Of a stretch of DNA of 64,000 nt, positions 22,512-31,340 are shown piece by piece. This DNA is from Macrothele yani (Eukaryota; Arthropoda; Arachnida; Araneae; Macrothelidae): positions 44,606,469-44,670,468 of the forward strand of contig CM076996.1 in the NCBI GenBank assembly GCA_039090855.1. Direction: 5' to 3'. Position numbers and translations under genes: made by a program. Below the pieces are notes generated by a model. That model did no database searches. It was not told the DNA's origin and worked only from the letters and a program-made list of their open reading frames with translations. The stretch's first letter is position 1. Every line of letters starts with the position of its first letter.

Positions 22512-23513
22512 ATTTGGTTTAAGCGAACGTACTAGCTTTTGGATTGCTGCGTATATGTAGGCTCTGGAACGCCGGTGTCACTCGGTGTTTCATCCTTTTC
22601 CCGTAAGTAGACACTTGCTGAGGCATTTATAATTTTAATTATTTATGAATGAATGGTTTTCACATATGGATATTCTCACAGGTGTTTTGGGATCATTTTA
22701 ATTTGTCTTGTCACCTAGTGAGTGGTTTTCTTTACCTGGTCAAAGTGTTCAGGGGTTTTGTTTTGTGTAAAACTTGTACGCAGAATATCTTCGCTTTTCA
22801 ATTATATTTCATGAGCTTATAATTACAATTCTTGTGTGTACAGTTTTTTCCCGTCACAGTATTAAATGTTAGTATTAGGGTTTTTTTACAGAATTAATAT
22901 GTTATATATAGATCTTATATGATTTTGACATAAATGATGCACGTTTTTCCTGCTCCTTTCCGGATTTCTTGCTTGTGTATTTTCAGACAATCGGCTTGTT
23001 GCCGTTGGTCAACGCATTACTTTAGATTGCGATTTTTGTTTTGAGAATTTCAAAGTGGTTTCACCACATTTACCTCATGTTCTGTATTTATAAGTTACTG
23101 AATATATTTAAGATTTTGTGTCTTTAGTTTTACCTCAGTGTTGGGGCTTTATGTCTATTATCTCCCGCTCGAAGAGAGAGCGCTTTTATTGTTGTATATT
23201 TAATGCTTGTGTCTTATCATTTGTTTGTTGAATTACATTATTTGATGGTTAATCGATTGTGCCCACTTTTTCTGTATTTAAGCTAACAAAGTTGTTAATA
23301 GTTTCAAAATCTTTTGTTCCTTTTCGGGGCACCACTAGGGTCCTGTTGCGTTGCTGCCAGGGGTAGAGTACCCTGTTTAATTATTTTTTTATTTCAGAAC
23401 AGTCCAACATGTGCATATGGAATCTCTTTGTTTATTTTGTTTCTTGTTATTGTGGGCTCTTTTAGATCTATGATTTTATATATTATGAGCCTTTTGTTGT
23501 TCCTTGAATAAAC
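22512..23513 (+). other. LINE 3' region, second part (no gene)
   Basis: T-rich non-coding sequence continuing the LINE after the RTE insertion. It ends in the terminal hairpin. Confidence 0.5.
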
Positions 23514-23533
23514 TAGGCATGGAAACATGCCTA
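23514..23533 (+). other. Terminal hairpin of the LINE (8-bp stem, GAAA loop)
   Basis: TAGGCATG-GAAA-CATGCCTA is a perfect 8-bp stem capped by a GNRA tetraloop, 13 nt before the satellite resumes. It could be the RT recognition structure (inference). Confidence 0.7.
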
Positions 23534-23546
23534 CAGCTTTACCAGC

Positions 23547-23903
23547 ACGTGTCAGGAGTGTAAATAATCAGCGTAGCTCAGTTTGGTCGTCCTCACCTGG
23601 GAGTGCGGACCGATGCATCGGAGTGATCTCGGTAGCGGGAAGTCCTCACCTGGACGTGTGGACCACTGCATCGGAGTGATCTCGGTGACGAAAGCACATG
23701 TAAGGATTGTAAATAATCAGCGTAGCTCAGTTTGGTCGTTTTCACTTGGGCGTGGGGACCAATGCATCAGAGTGATCTTGGTGGCGAAAGCACTTGTAAG
23801 GAGTGTAAATAATCAGCGTAGCTCAGTTTGGTCGTCCTCACTTGGGCGTGTGGACCAATGTATCGGAGTTATCTCGGTGGCGAAAGCACTTGTAAGGAGT
23901 GAG
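23547..23903 (+). repeat. 96-bp satellite, right flank of the LINE
   Basis: Units start GCGTAGCTCAGTTTGGTCG at 23571, 23720 and 23816. The last two are 96 bp apart; the first spacing includes an internal partial duplication of 53 bp. It matches the array at 12369-12539. Confidence 0.85.
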
Positions 23904-23979
23904 AAAGCCTGGGAGATGTCATTGGGAATCCTATATCACACTGATCTCTTTATCACAGATTTCATCGTAGTCCTACATA

Positions 23980-24945
23980 TGGCTGGTCGAATGAGGCTAC
24001 AGAGACTGGAGAAAGGCAATGTGTGTCGCCGTACAGTGATTAGTGTACTTAGGCGGGCGTCCGAATGCCTCGATCGCCGTATTCCACGGCAAGCCGTAGC
24101 AACCTCACGACATTGGACAAGGTGTTCAGGAAGCTATGGGCATTCCCGTGTCGACACGGACTGTGAGTCGCAGATTGGCAAAGGCGGGTTTACGCTCTCT
24201 CCAGCCATTACGAGGCTGACTCTCACCGCAGCAAATCGTAACGCAAGGTTGTAGTGGTTCCGTACAAGACATGCTTCGCGGGACGAATGAAACCATGTCG
24301 TATTCAGCGACGAGTCTCGCTTCTTTCTGTCCCGTGGCCGATGATCGTAGATTGAACGTCTAGAGACTACGTGGTCATCTGGATGATGTTGATGCCATCC
24401 GTGAGCGTCACGTCTCCTCAGTGTAAGGTTGTGGTTTGGGCGCCATCATTTTTAACAGCCGTTCACCGCTGGTACGCGTAGTAGATACAATGACTGCACG
24501 ACGATATATCAATAAGGTGCTACAGCCCGCTATGTTGCTGTATCTCTGTGGTATCTGTGATGCCCATCTGCTGATATTGGAAGTGGTATCTGTGATGATA
24601 TCTGCTGATATTGGAAGTAATGCCCGTCCGCACACTTCCAATATCAGCAGATAGTGCCTACAAGGTGTCCAGGTGCCACCCTGGCTAGTGTGATCCCCAG
24701 ACTTCCCCTCAAAAGAAAACATGTGAGACGTCATTGGCAGACGACTAAATGCCTCTGCTCGAGCCTCATGCAATATCAATAAATTGTGGACACAAGTCAT
24801 GCTCAGCGATACCTCAGGACACCATCCGGGGACTTTTCCACTCGATGCCACTCCGTGTTGCCGAAGGTATAGCCCAGCATAGCAGTCATACGACCGACTG
24901 GCTCAGGACACATTATATTGCTTCCTTGCCCATGGCATTCATGTA
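23980..24945 (+). pseudogene. Tc1-like transposase, heavily decayed (family T4)
   Basis: The start MAGRMRLQRLEKGNV at 23980 is followed by a helix-turn-helix-like stretch and then HVVFSDESRFFLSRGR (about 24295-24340), the first catalytic block. WAPSFLTAVHRWY and NARPHTSNISR (second Asp region, about 24618-24650) and a C-terminal tail with VAEGIAQHSSHT follow. Many stops and frameshifts are present. A duplicated and inverted segment at 24550-24652 lies in front of the second Asp block. It directly follows the satellite. Confidence 0.7.
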
Positions 24946-25048
24946 AACCCTCAGAAATCAAATCACTTCTTTCTCACCTACTTGTATGCATGTATGGTGA
25001 CTTTCAATGCTCCCGCTTTTGCCGGTTTACCGCTTTCTCGTCACTTTC

Positions 25049-25193
25049 CATTGTACATACTCATTGTACGTATTGTACCTTAATCACTCTGCATTGTACA
25101 TACTCATTGTACGTATTGTACCTTAATCACTCTGCATTGTACATACTCATTGTACGTATTGTACCTTAATCACTCTGCATTGTACATGCTCAT
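25049..25193 (+). repeat. 43-bp tandem repeat, about 3.4 copies
   Basis: Units begin CATTGTACATACTCATTGTA at 25049, 25092, 25135 and 25178 with no visible divergence in the first three. Confidence 0.95.
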
Positions 25194-25374
25194 ATTTATT
25201 CTTACTTTAATTGGAAATGACATACCCATAGTTAGAATAATGATAAATGGAAATTTGAAACAATGATAATTTGTTTTTATATTAGAGGTCTGCACGAGCC
25301 GGGCCGGTCCTCCAAGTCCGAATCCGGCCAGTCCTGCTGGCCAAGTTGGGCTTTTTTTTTAGTTTAGGATGACT

Positions 25375-25515
25375 TGTGACGTACTACAGAGGTAAAGCAC
25401 GTGTCAAGACGACAAATCTGCAGCGATACATTCCGTCCGTATAGCTTAGTTGGGAGAGCAACTTTCTCCGGAGTGAGAGGGGCACGATTCGATCTTTGTC
25501 ACGGACAAATTTGTG
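25375..25515 (+). repeat. Diverged TRIM-type LTR relic with tRNA-like core
   Basis: Begins TGTGACGTACTAC like the TRIM LTRs and carries a 72-nt tRNA-like sequence at 25435-25506. The right edge is unclear. It is interpreted as an old solo LTR or tRNA-derived relative. Confidence 0.5.
25435..25506 (+). tRNA. tRNA-like sequence, third locus of the TRIM-related family
   Basis: Exactly 72 nt, as in the TRIM LTRs. The acceptor GTCCGTA pairs with CACGGAC at six of seven positions, including a T-A pair where the LTR copies have C-G. The A box (TAGCTTAGTTGG) is intact; the B box is decayed. Confidence 0.5.
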
Positions 25516-25918
25516 TTTTCACAGACTTTTCTGAAAACATTTGCTAGTGTTATCCTGAAATTAATTAAAAAAACTTCCTAAACTTAACAAACTTTTTATT
25601 GAACTCCGGTTAGTTACATGGTATATAGATGAAGCGTTTACGAGACTTGGCAACCGAAAACTCATCAATTATCCTCGACGTGTTCATTTTTCCAAGTAAC
25701 TGATGCTCAGTATCATCAAAGAGAGGTAGTTCAGTCTTGTTTGGCCCATACTGGCTCTTATTTCTTCCTTGATTCGTTTCAATTTTGAAAAAGAGCGTTC
25801 GACACTACAGTTCGTAACCATCAGAGTGAGGTAAATCTTCAACACAATCTCGATAGTATACCTATAGAAGAAAATATGCGCAGTTGTTTAAGGTACTTCT
25901 ACATTTCGCCATACAGCT
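25516..25918. other. No gene recognised
   Basis: AT-rich stretch before the mariner coding start; nothing supportable is seen. Confidence 0.3.
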
Positions 25919-25919
25919 A

Positions 25920-26652
25920 TGGAGGTGAGTGATTCAGAGTTAAGAAGTGAAATGCGTTGTGCAATAAAATTTTGCCATCGCTAGGTAAAACGGCTCCAGA
26001 AACAGTTGATTTAATGAAAGAAGCTTACAAAGATAAATGTTTGGGTGAGTCAACAATTTTTAGATGGCACCATGATTTCAATAAAGGGCTTTTGTCGGCA
26101 GAACTCGCTCCAAAGACTGGTCCACCTAAAAGTGTTACGGAGCGTATTGTTAACACTGTTTGAGAAATCCTTCAAGAAGATCAACGAATGGCGTGTGAAG
26201 ACATAGCGGCGTTAACTAATATTTCAAAAAACGTCGGCACTGCGAATTCTACGCGACAAATTACTGCTGCATCGTGTGTGTTCCAGATGGGTACCTCATC
26301 ACCTGACGAGAGAACAATTGTTAGCCAGAGTTCAGGTGTGTCGTGAGTGGAAACAAATTATTTCAAAGGATCCGAACTTTCTAAACTCAGTGATAACTGC
26401 GATGAAATATGGTCCACTATTTTGACCCACACACAAAGCGCGCAAGGAGTGTCTGAAAACACACAGGCTCACCTTCTCTGTAAAAAGTCTGCCAAGGTGA
26501 TGATGATAATTTTCTTTGATCATAAAGGTGTAGTCTACCAGCATGCAATAATTTTCTTTGATCATATAGGTGTAGTCTACCACAAATTACTGTTAATGCT
26601 TAGTATTACATTTCAGTCTTGAAGCGTCTGCGACGACAGATATCGATTAAGC
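25920..26652 (+). pseudogene. Mariner (M4) transposase, N-terminal part
   Basis: The start MEVSDSELRSEMRCAIKFCHR at 25920 shifts frame to LGKTAPETVDLMKEAYKDKC, FRWHHDFNKG and PPKSVTERIVNTV (both helix-turn-helix units). ITCDEIW (first catalytic Asp) and KVMMIIFFDHKGVVYQH follow. A 42-bp tandem duplication lies near 26510-26590. The last readable block is ITVNA, then YYISVLKRLRRQISIK, ending exactly at the target duplication 26642-26652. The frame resumes at 37809 after an 11.1-kb insertion. Stops and frameshifts are numerous. Confidence 0.8.
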
Positions 26653-26779
26653 GGTGTCGTGCGCGAAGCGACCGTGCGCCAGCCGACCCTCTGGAAATCG
26701 TGCGAGAAGCGACCCTGTTATATTTTACCTTGGACGAAGCGACTCTGCTAATCGAATCATTTTACTTATATGTATATAT
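26653..26779 (+). repeat. Left inverted terminal repeat of the 11.1-kb unit
   Basis: It contains four diverged copies of GAAGCGACC spaced about 20-32 bp apart, then an AT-rich inner edge ending in TATATAT where the RTE 3' end abuts. It aligns to the reverse complement of 37665-37797 over nearly its whole length. Confidence 0.8.
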
Positions 26780-26802
26780 CATCATCATCATCATCATCAT
26801 TG

Positions 26803-29760
26803 TCAACCATTATTAATCCACTGCTGGACGAAGGTTTCCCCAAGTTTCCTCCACAACGGTCTGTCTTGTGCCAGTCTCCTCCATGTCACTCCCGCATACT
26901 TTCGAATTTCATCCACCCATCTTCCATGTGGTCTTCTTCTGGGTCTTTTCCTGTCCCTTGGAATCCAATCTAAAATTTCGGCTGTCCATCGATGGTCTGT
27001 TCTTCTGGCAGTATGTCCAGCCCATTGCCATTTCAGGGATTTAACTCTGATCATGATGTCTTCCACTCTTGTCATTTTTCGGAAACACGTGTTCCTCTTC
27101 TTATCTCTCCTGGTTACACACAAAGCATGCACCTCTCCATGGTTATTTGAGTTGTCTGCAGCCTTTGTATGTCTCTTTTAGTTAAGGTCCACGTCTCTGC
27201 ACCATACGTAAGCACTGGAAGGATGCATTGATCAAACACTTTTCTTTTAAGACATAATGGCATATTGCTCTTGAAAATTATGCTGTTTCTTCCAAAAGCT
27301 CTCCAGGCAAGTTTTGTACGCCGATTAATTTCTTCACCAATGTGACCCTAACTTGATATCTGCTGTCCAAGATAAACGTACGTGTCTGTTATCTCCAGCT
27401 TTTCTCCATCAATCGATAAATCGTCATTTCTTGTAAAAGCATTGTACATCACTTTTGTCTTCTGAAAGTTCATTTTTAATCCCACTTCTTTACTCTTGTC
27501 AGCAAGTTCCTGGATCATACTCTGTAGCTCTGATGGGGTAGTTGCAAAAATGACTATGTCATCAGCAAAACGAAGGTGGGTTAGATAATCTCCATTAATC
27601 TTTATCCCTTTGTTTTCCCAGTTCAGTGATTGAAAGACATTTTCCAATGTGGCATTAAAGAGCTTCGGAGATATGGTGTCACCTTGTCTCACTCCTTTTC
27701 CAATTTTTATGTGTGTTGTATTTTCAAACAGCCGAATCTTTGCACTTGCATTTTCATAGATGTTATTAATAATATTAATGTATGCATCTTCAATACTGCA
27801 GGATTTCAGAGCCATTGCAACTGCTGATGGTTTCATCGAATCAAAGGCTTTTTCATACTCGATAAAAGCCATGCACAATGGAAGCTCATATTCCCTCGCT
27901 CTTTCAATTAGTTCTCTCAGTACGTGGATATGATCTATTGTGCTGTAGCCACTCCTGAATCCAGCTTGTTCTCTCGGATGAGCCAATATCCAGTGTCACC
28001 TTCAATCGGTGTGAAAGAACTTTAGTGAAGATTTTATAAACCACTGATAGGAGGCTGATAGGTCTGTAGTTCCTGAGATCCTCAATGTCACCTTTTTTAT
28101 GTAGCAAGATCATTGTAGCGTTGTTCCAATCCTCAGGAATTTTCCCTTCATTAAGGCATCGAGTGAAAATTTGGGCGAGTACTGTTTCGATTTCTCCACT
28201 TGCTTCTTGTATGATGTCTACAGTAATTCCATCTTCTCCTGGAGCTTTTCCCCGCTTCATGTTCTTGATTGCATGTGCAACTTCTGCTGGAAGGACTGGA
28301 AGAACTCTGGTACCTTTCATGATGTCTGGAGTACATGTATCATCTCTTTCATATAATTTGGAGTAGAAATCTTTCACTCTTGTCAAAATTTTGCCTCTAT
28401 TTCTTGTTACAGAACCATCTTCTTTTCTCAGTGCCATAATCTGTTTTCTTCCCGTACTGAGATGTCCCTTTGCTATCTTTAGGATTTGGTTGTTTTCAAT
28501 TGCTTTCCTCACTAGTTCACAATTGAATTTCCTTACGTCTTCAGTGTTATTTTTTCGTACTGTCTTGGATAGCTCTATATATTCCACTTTGGAAGTCACA
28601 TCTTCTTTAGTTGTCCTAATCTCTCTTCTTTTTTATATCAACATTTTGGTTTTTCCTGATAATTTGTTCACATACAATTTGTTCTTAGGCTCAGCAAATT
28701 TTGTTGCTGTTTTCTTAAGAGCTTTGGTTACGTTTCTGTTAACTTCAGAAATATCCACTTCTTCCGATGTTAGGCCTTCTAAAGCAGAGAATCTGTTCTT
28801 CAGTTCCAATTTGAAGGTATTATGGTGTTTTTTAAGGTTGGTTATGTCAATACATTTTGTTTGTCTTACGAGCTTGCTACGTTCGAGTTTAGTGTTGAGG
28901 TGCATCTTACATCTCACCAATCTATGGTTACTGCCTGTGTTGAACTTGTTTAGCACACTGCAGTCTTCTATGACGAATTTTTTGTTACACATAATAAAAT
29001 CAATTTCACTTGTCGTCCCATTTGGATATCTCCATGTCCATTTCCTGTGTGGCTTTTTCTTGAGAAAGGAGTTCAAGATGAAAAACCCTTCTGCCTCTGC
29101 AAACTCAACGAGAGTATTTCCACGCTGGTTTCTGTTGCCGTGACCGAATTTACCTACTGAAGTTTCATTCTGTTGCCGTTGCCCTATTTTTGCATTGAAA
29201 TCTCCCATAATTATCTTCAAGTGCTGCTTACCTTTATTATTTAGATCACGAATTTCCTCATAAAATTCTGCAATTTCTTCTTCAGCATGACTTGTGGTGG
29301 GTGCATAAGTTTGAATAATCTGAGCCTGGTATCTTCTCGAGAGTTGGATAACGAGTCGTGTAGCTCTGTCAGAGGAACTTTCAACTTCTACAACTTTATC
29401 TTTCAGTTTCTTGTTTATTATAAATCCAACACCACTAGTTCTGCCAGTATCTGTCCCACGATAGTAGAAGAGATGTCCACTTTTCAGTTCAATGAAATCT
29501 TCTAATTTTCTCCTTACCTCACTTAGCCCGACGATGTCCCACTTGATCCTTTGTAGTTCCTCTTCCAATTCAAGAAGCCTTGAATCAGAAGATAGGGAGC
29601 GTCCGTTGTACGTAGCCAAGGTCAGCATCAGATGGCAGCCTAGTCCAGTCCTCCGGGGATTTTTAGCACCCTCTGCCTTCATGTCGCACTGGCCGCTGCC
29701 TTGACCAGGTACATTCCAGCTGCCGGAGACTGAGGGCCAAGATTTAAGTTGTGGAGTCAT
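26803..29760 (-). pseudogene. RTE endonuclease-reverse transcriptase, copy 2, broken
   Basis: The same domain order as copy 1: endonuclease from 29760, RT with LRFADDIVIF near 27560, and the C-terminal RRRPHGRWVDEIRKYAG block near 26880. Broken by a stop near 28633 (Gln codon to TAA), a frameshift near 27985 (in the PREQAGF region) and a stop near 27347 (Glu to TAG). It is more decayed than copy 1. Confidence 0.9.
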
Positions 29761-29861
29761 TTTGGAGGGGTTTGGCCATAACTCACCACGCTGGCCAAGC
29801 GGGTTGGTGAGTGTGGGATAGCATTTCCTCTAATCCCGATGGTATAGTTATACCGCTATTG

Positions 29862-29969
29862 GCGGTCGTCAGAGCCCCTTTAGTGGGAACAGGATGTACC
29901 ACGAGAAGGCAGGGTTGACATTTGTCAAGGAGAGGCTGTGATGTTACGCATCACCTGACCTTACATCCC
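29862..29969 (-). ncRNA. Candidate HDV-like ribozyme at the RTE 5' end
   Basis: The minus-strand 5' terminus GGATGTA (29968-29962) can pair with TACATCC (29898-29892). GTCAG (29959-29955) can pair with CTGAC (29872-29868). A CCTTCTCGTGG loop precedes the second P1 strand, and a CCC/GGG hairpin follows it. The order P1, P2, P3, P1, P4, P2 matches the HDV double pseudoknot, but two extra hairpins lie between P2 and P3 and P3 is weak. Untested. Confidence 0.4.
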
Positions 29970-30081
29970 ATATATATATATATATAGTACATAAATAAAA
30001 CAAAAAAAACACTTTATAAATTGTGACGTACCTGCCAGCAGGACGCACATGGCATAAAGGCAGATAGTAGTCAGAACAAAC

Positions 30082-30153
30082 GTCCGCGTAGCTCAATTGG
30101 TAGAGTGACTTGTTCCGGAATGAGGGGATCCGGGTTCGAATCCTGGCGTGGAC
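30082..30153 (+). tRNA. tRNA-like sequence in the 5' LTR of TRIM copy 2
   Basis: 72 nt; acceptor GTCCGCG pairs with CGTGGAC at all seven positions (one G-T, at a different place from copy 1). A box TAGCTCAATTGG and B box GGTTCGAATCC are both intact. Confidence 0.65.
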
Positions 30154-30184
30154 AGAAATGACGGAGAAATTTACTTCGTTATAA

Positions 30185-30196
30185 TGGCGCCCGAAC
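30185..30196 (+). promoter_or_regulatory. Primer binding site of TRIM copy 2
   Basis: TGGCGCCCGAAC, a 12-base match to the start of the site complementary to the lysine tRNA 3' end used by many LTR elements. Confidence 0.75.
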
Positions 30197-30222
30197 TATC
30201 TGGATGACCCGACCGTTCAAAA

Positions 30223-30259
30223 TCTCGCAATGGTGTGATGTTATTTCCACACCGCGAGA
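30223..30259 (+). other. Conserved bulged hairpin, TRIM copy 2
   Basis: The same two 6-bp stems and loop as at 5377-5413. The only change is in the unpaired bulge (ATT to AAT), so both stems are kept. Confidence 0.6.
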
Positions 30260-30488
30260 TAGGAAAAATCAGAGAATCCCTTCTCCAGCGCTTCAAAAAA
30301 TAATAATAAAAAAAACAAAAAATTGACTGGGAGTTCTCAAGTGCACGTTCTACAGGGGATGGCTGCCAGCAACGAATCATGGTCACGGCTGACCCGTGGG
30401 CCATGCCCCCGGCCCTCTTTCGGCGGGGGGTGACGTAACTACCAGCAGGACGCACATGACATAAAGGCAGATAGTAGTCAGAACAAAT

Positions 30489-30560
30489 GTCCGCGTAGCT
30501 CAATTGGTAGAGTGACTTGTTCCGGAATGAGGGGATCCGGGTTCGAATCCTGGCGTGGAC
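30489..30560 (+). tRNA. tRNA-like sequence in the 3' LTR of TRIM copy 2
   Basis: Identical in layout to 30082-30153, with acceptor pairing and both boxes intact. Confidence 0.65.
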
Positions 30561-30594
30561 AGAAATGACGGAGAAATTTACTTCGTTATAAAAT

Positions 30595-31340
30595 AAATTA
30601 TTTAACTAGAAAATTAGACAAAAAAGGATAATACCATGAGAAGCGCCGAAGGCAGCTAAACCTCATGTAGTAGCTTATATAGAATGAAAATATTACAGGA
30701 CAAAAATACAAATTTTCAAAACAAGTAAAAAACTGGAACAAACTTCTTTCTAAATTGCAATCTAAAAATTTCTTAAAGCATCATTTTAACCATTTAATTT
30801 AGAACTTTAATTCGGTGTCCAAAAGTTTCAAATTAAACAATGACATGCTTTATTAACCTAGGACCTAACAATTTTTAATATATTTGGTGGGTCCCTAATA
30901 GCTGAAGATCTTATCTACATACACAGTTTTGCATCTTGTCAATTCACACATTTTTTTGGCTTACAAGGTAGTTGTTTAACGGTGACCACCTTTCTTATCA
31001 GTGTATATATTTGGGTTCTTGTGGATGCTCTGTTCAGTCTTGTTTGACTCTTTGTCATGCTGGTTTTTGTTCTGCCGGTAAGCTTTTAATTTTTCTTTTT
31101 TTAGTTTTATAAATTTGATTTTTGTAATTTTTGTGCTTATTAGAATTTGGTTTTGTGGCCTAGGGAGCATGACCAACCGACAATTTTAGCTTGCCTTGTC
31201 ATTTTGTTGGTACTAGAAAGGCCACTCCCACAGGTTGATGCTCTCCTGATGACGGCAACCTGTTGCAGTTTTTTACTTGTTTTGAAATTTTGTATTTTTG
31301 TTCTGTAATATTTTCATTCTATTTATATATATATATATAT
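30595..31340. other. No gene recognised (AT-rich spacer)
   Basis: No domain is seen. It may be part of the original body of the 11.1-kb unit. It ends in a (TA)n run at 31325-31340. Confidence 0.35.

Larger units (their letters stand above)
12540..23546 (+). mobile_element. L1/Tx1-type LINE inserted in the 96-bp satellite
   Basis: A two-ORF non-LTR retrotransposon: a 5' UTR of about 195 bp, ORF1 with a zinc knuckle, and ORF2 with an apurinic-type endonuclease, RT and C-terminal zinc finger. A long 3' region is split by an RTE element at 19415-22499. Both flanks are the same satellite, with a short shared ACGTGT (12534-12539 and 23547-23552) as the probable target duplication. There is no poly(A); the 3' end is a hairpin. 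The RT region order LNNWRSISIL / TYYKIYTKILAFRL / IPGRSIHDAF is of the L1/Tx1 group (from family knowledge). The copy is inactive. Confidence 0.8.
26780..29969 (-). mobile_element. RTE-type retrotransposon, copy 2 (full length)
   Basis: The 3' end with (GAT)n is at 26780 and the 5' end at 29968/29969. It is the longest copy and includes about 210 bp of 5' UTR with several hairpins, at the end of which lies a candidate HDV-like ribozyme. The flanks are (TA)n on both sides, so the target duplication cannot be measured. Confidence 0.88.
30022..30590 (+). mobile_element. TRIM with tRNA-like LTRs, copy 2
   Basis: LTRs of 162 bp (30022-30183 and 30429-30590) flank a 245-bp interior, with the 4-bp duplication AAAT at 30018-30021 and 30591-30594. 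The primer site TGGCGCCCGAAC is at 30185-30196. The interior shares its first ~90 bp, including the bulged hairpin, with copy 1. It then differs, containing an A-rich stretch and a GC-rich end (CGGCGGGG) in place of a clear purine tract. The LTRs differ at a few sites, so it is older than copy 1. No coding region is present. Confidence 0.9.
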
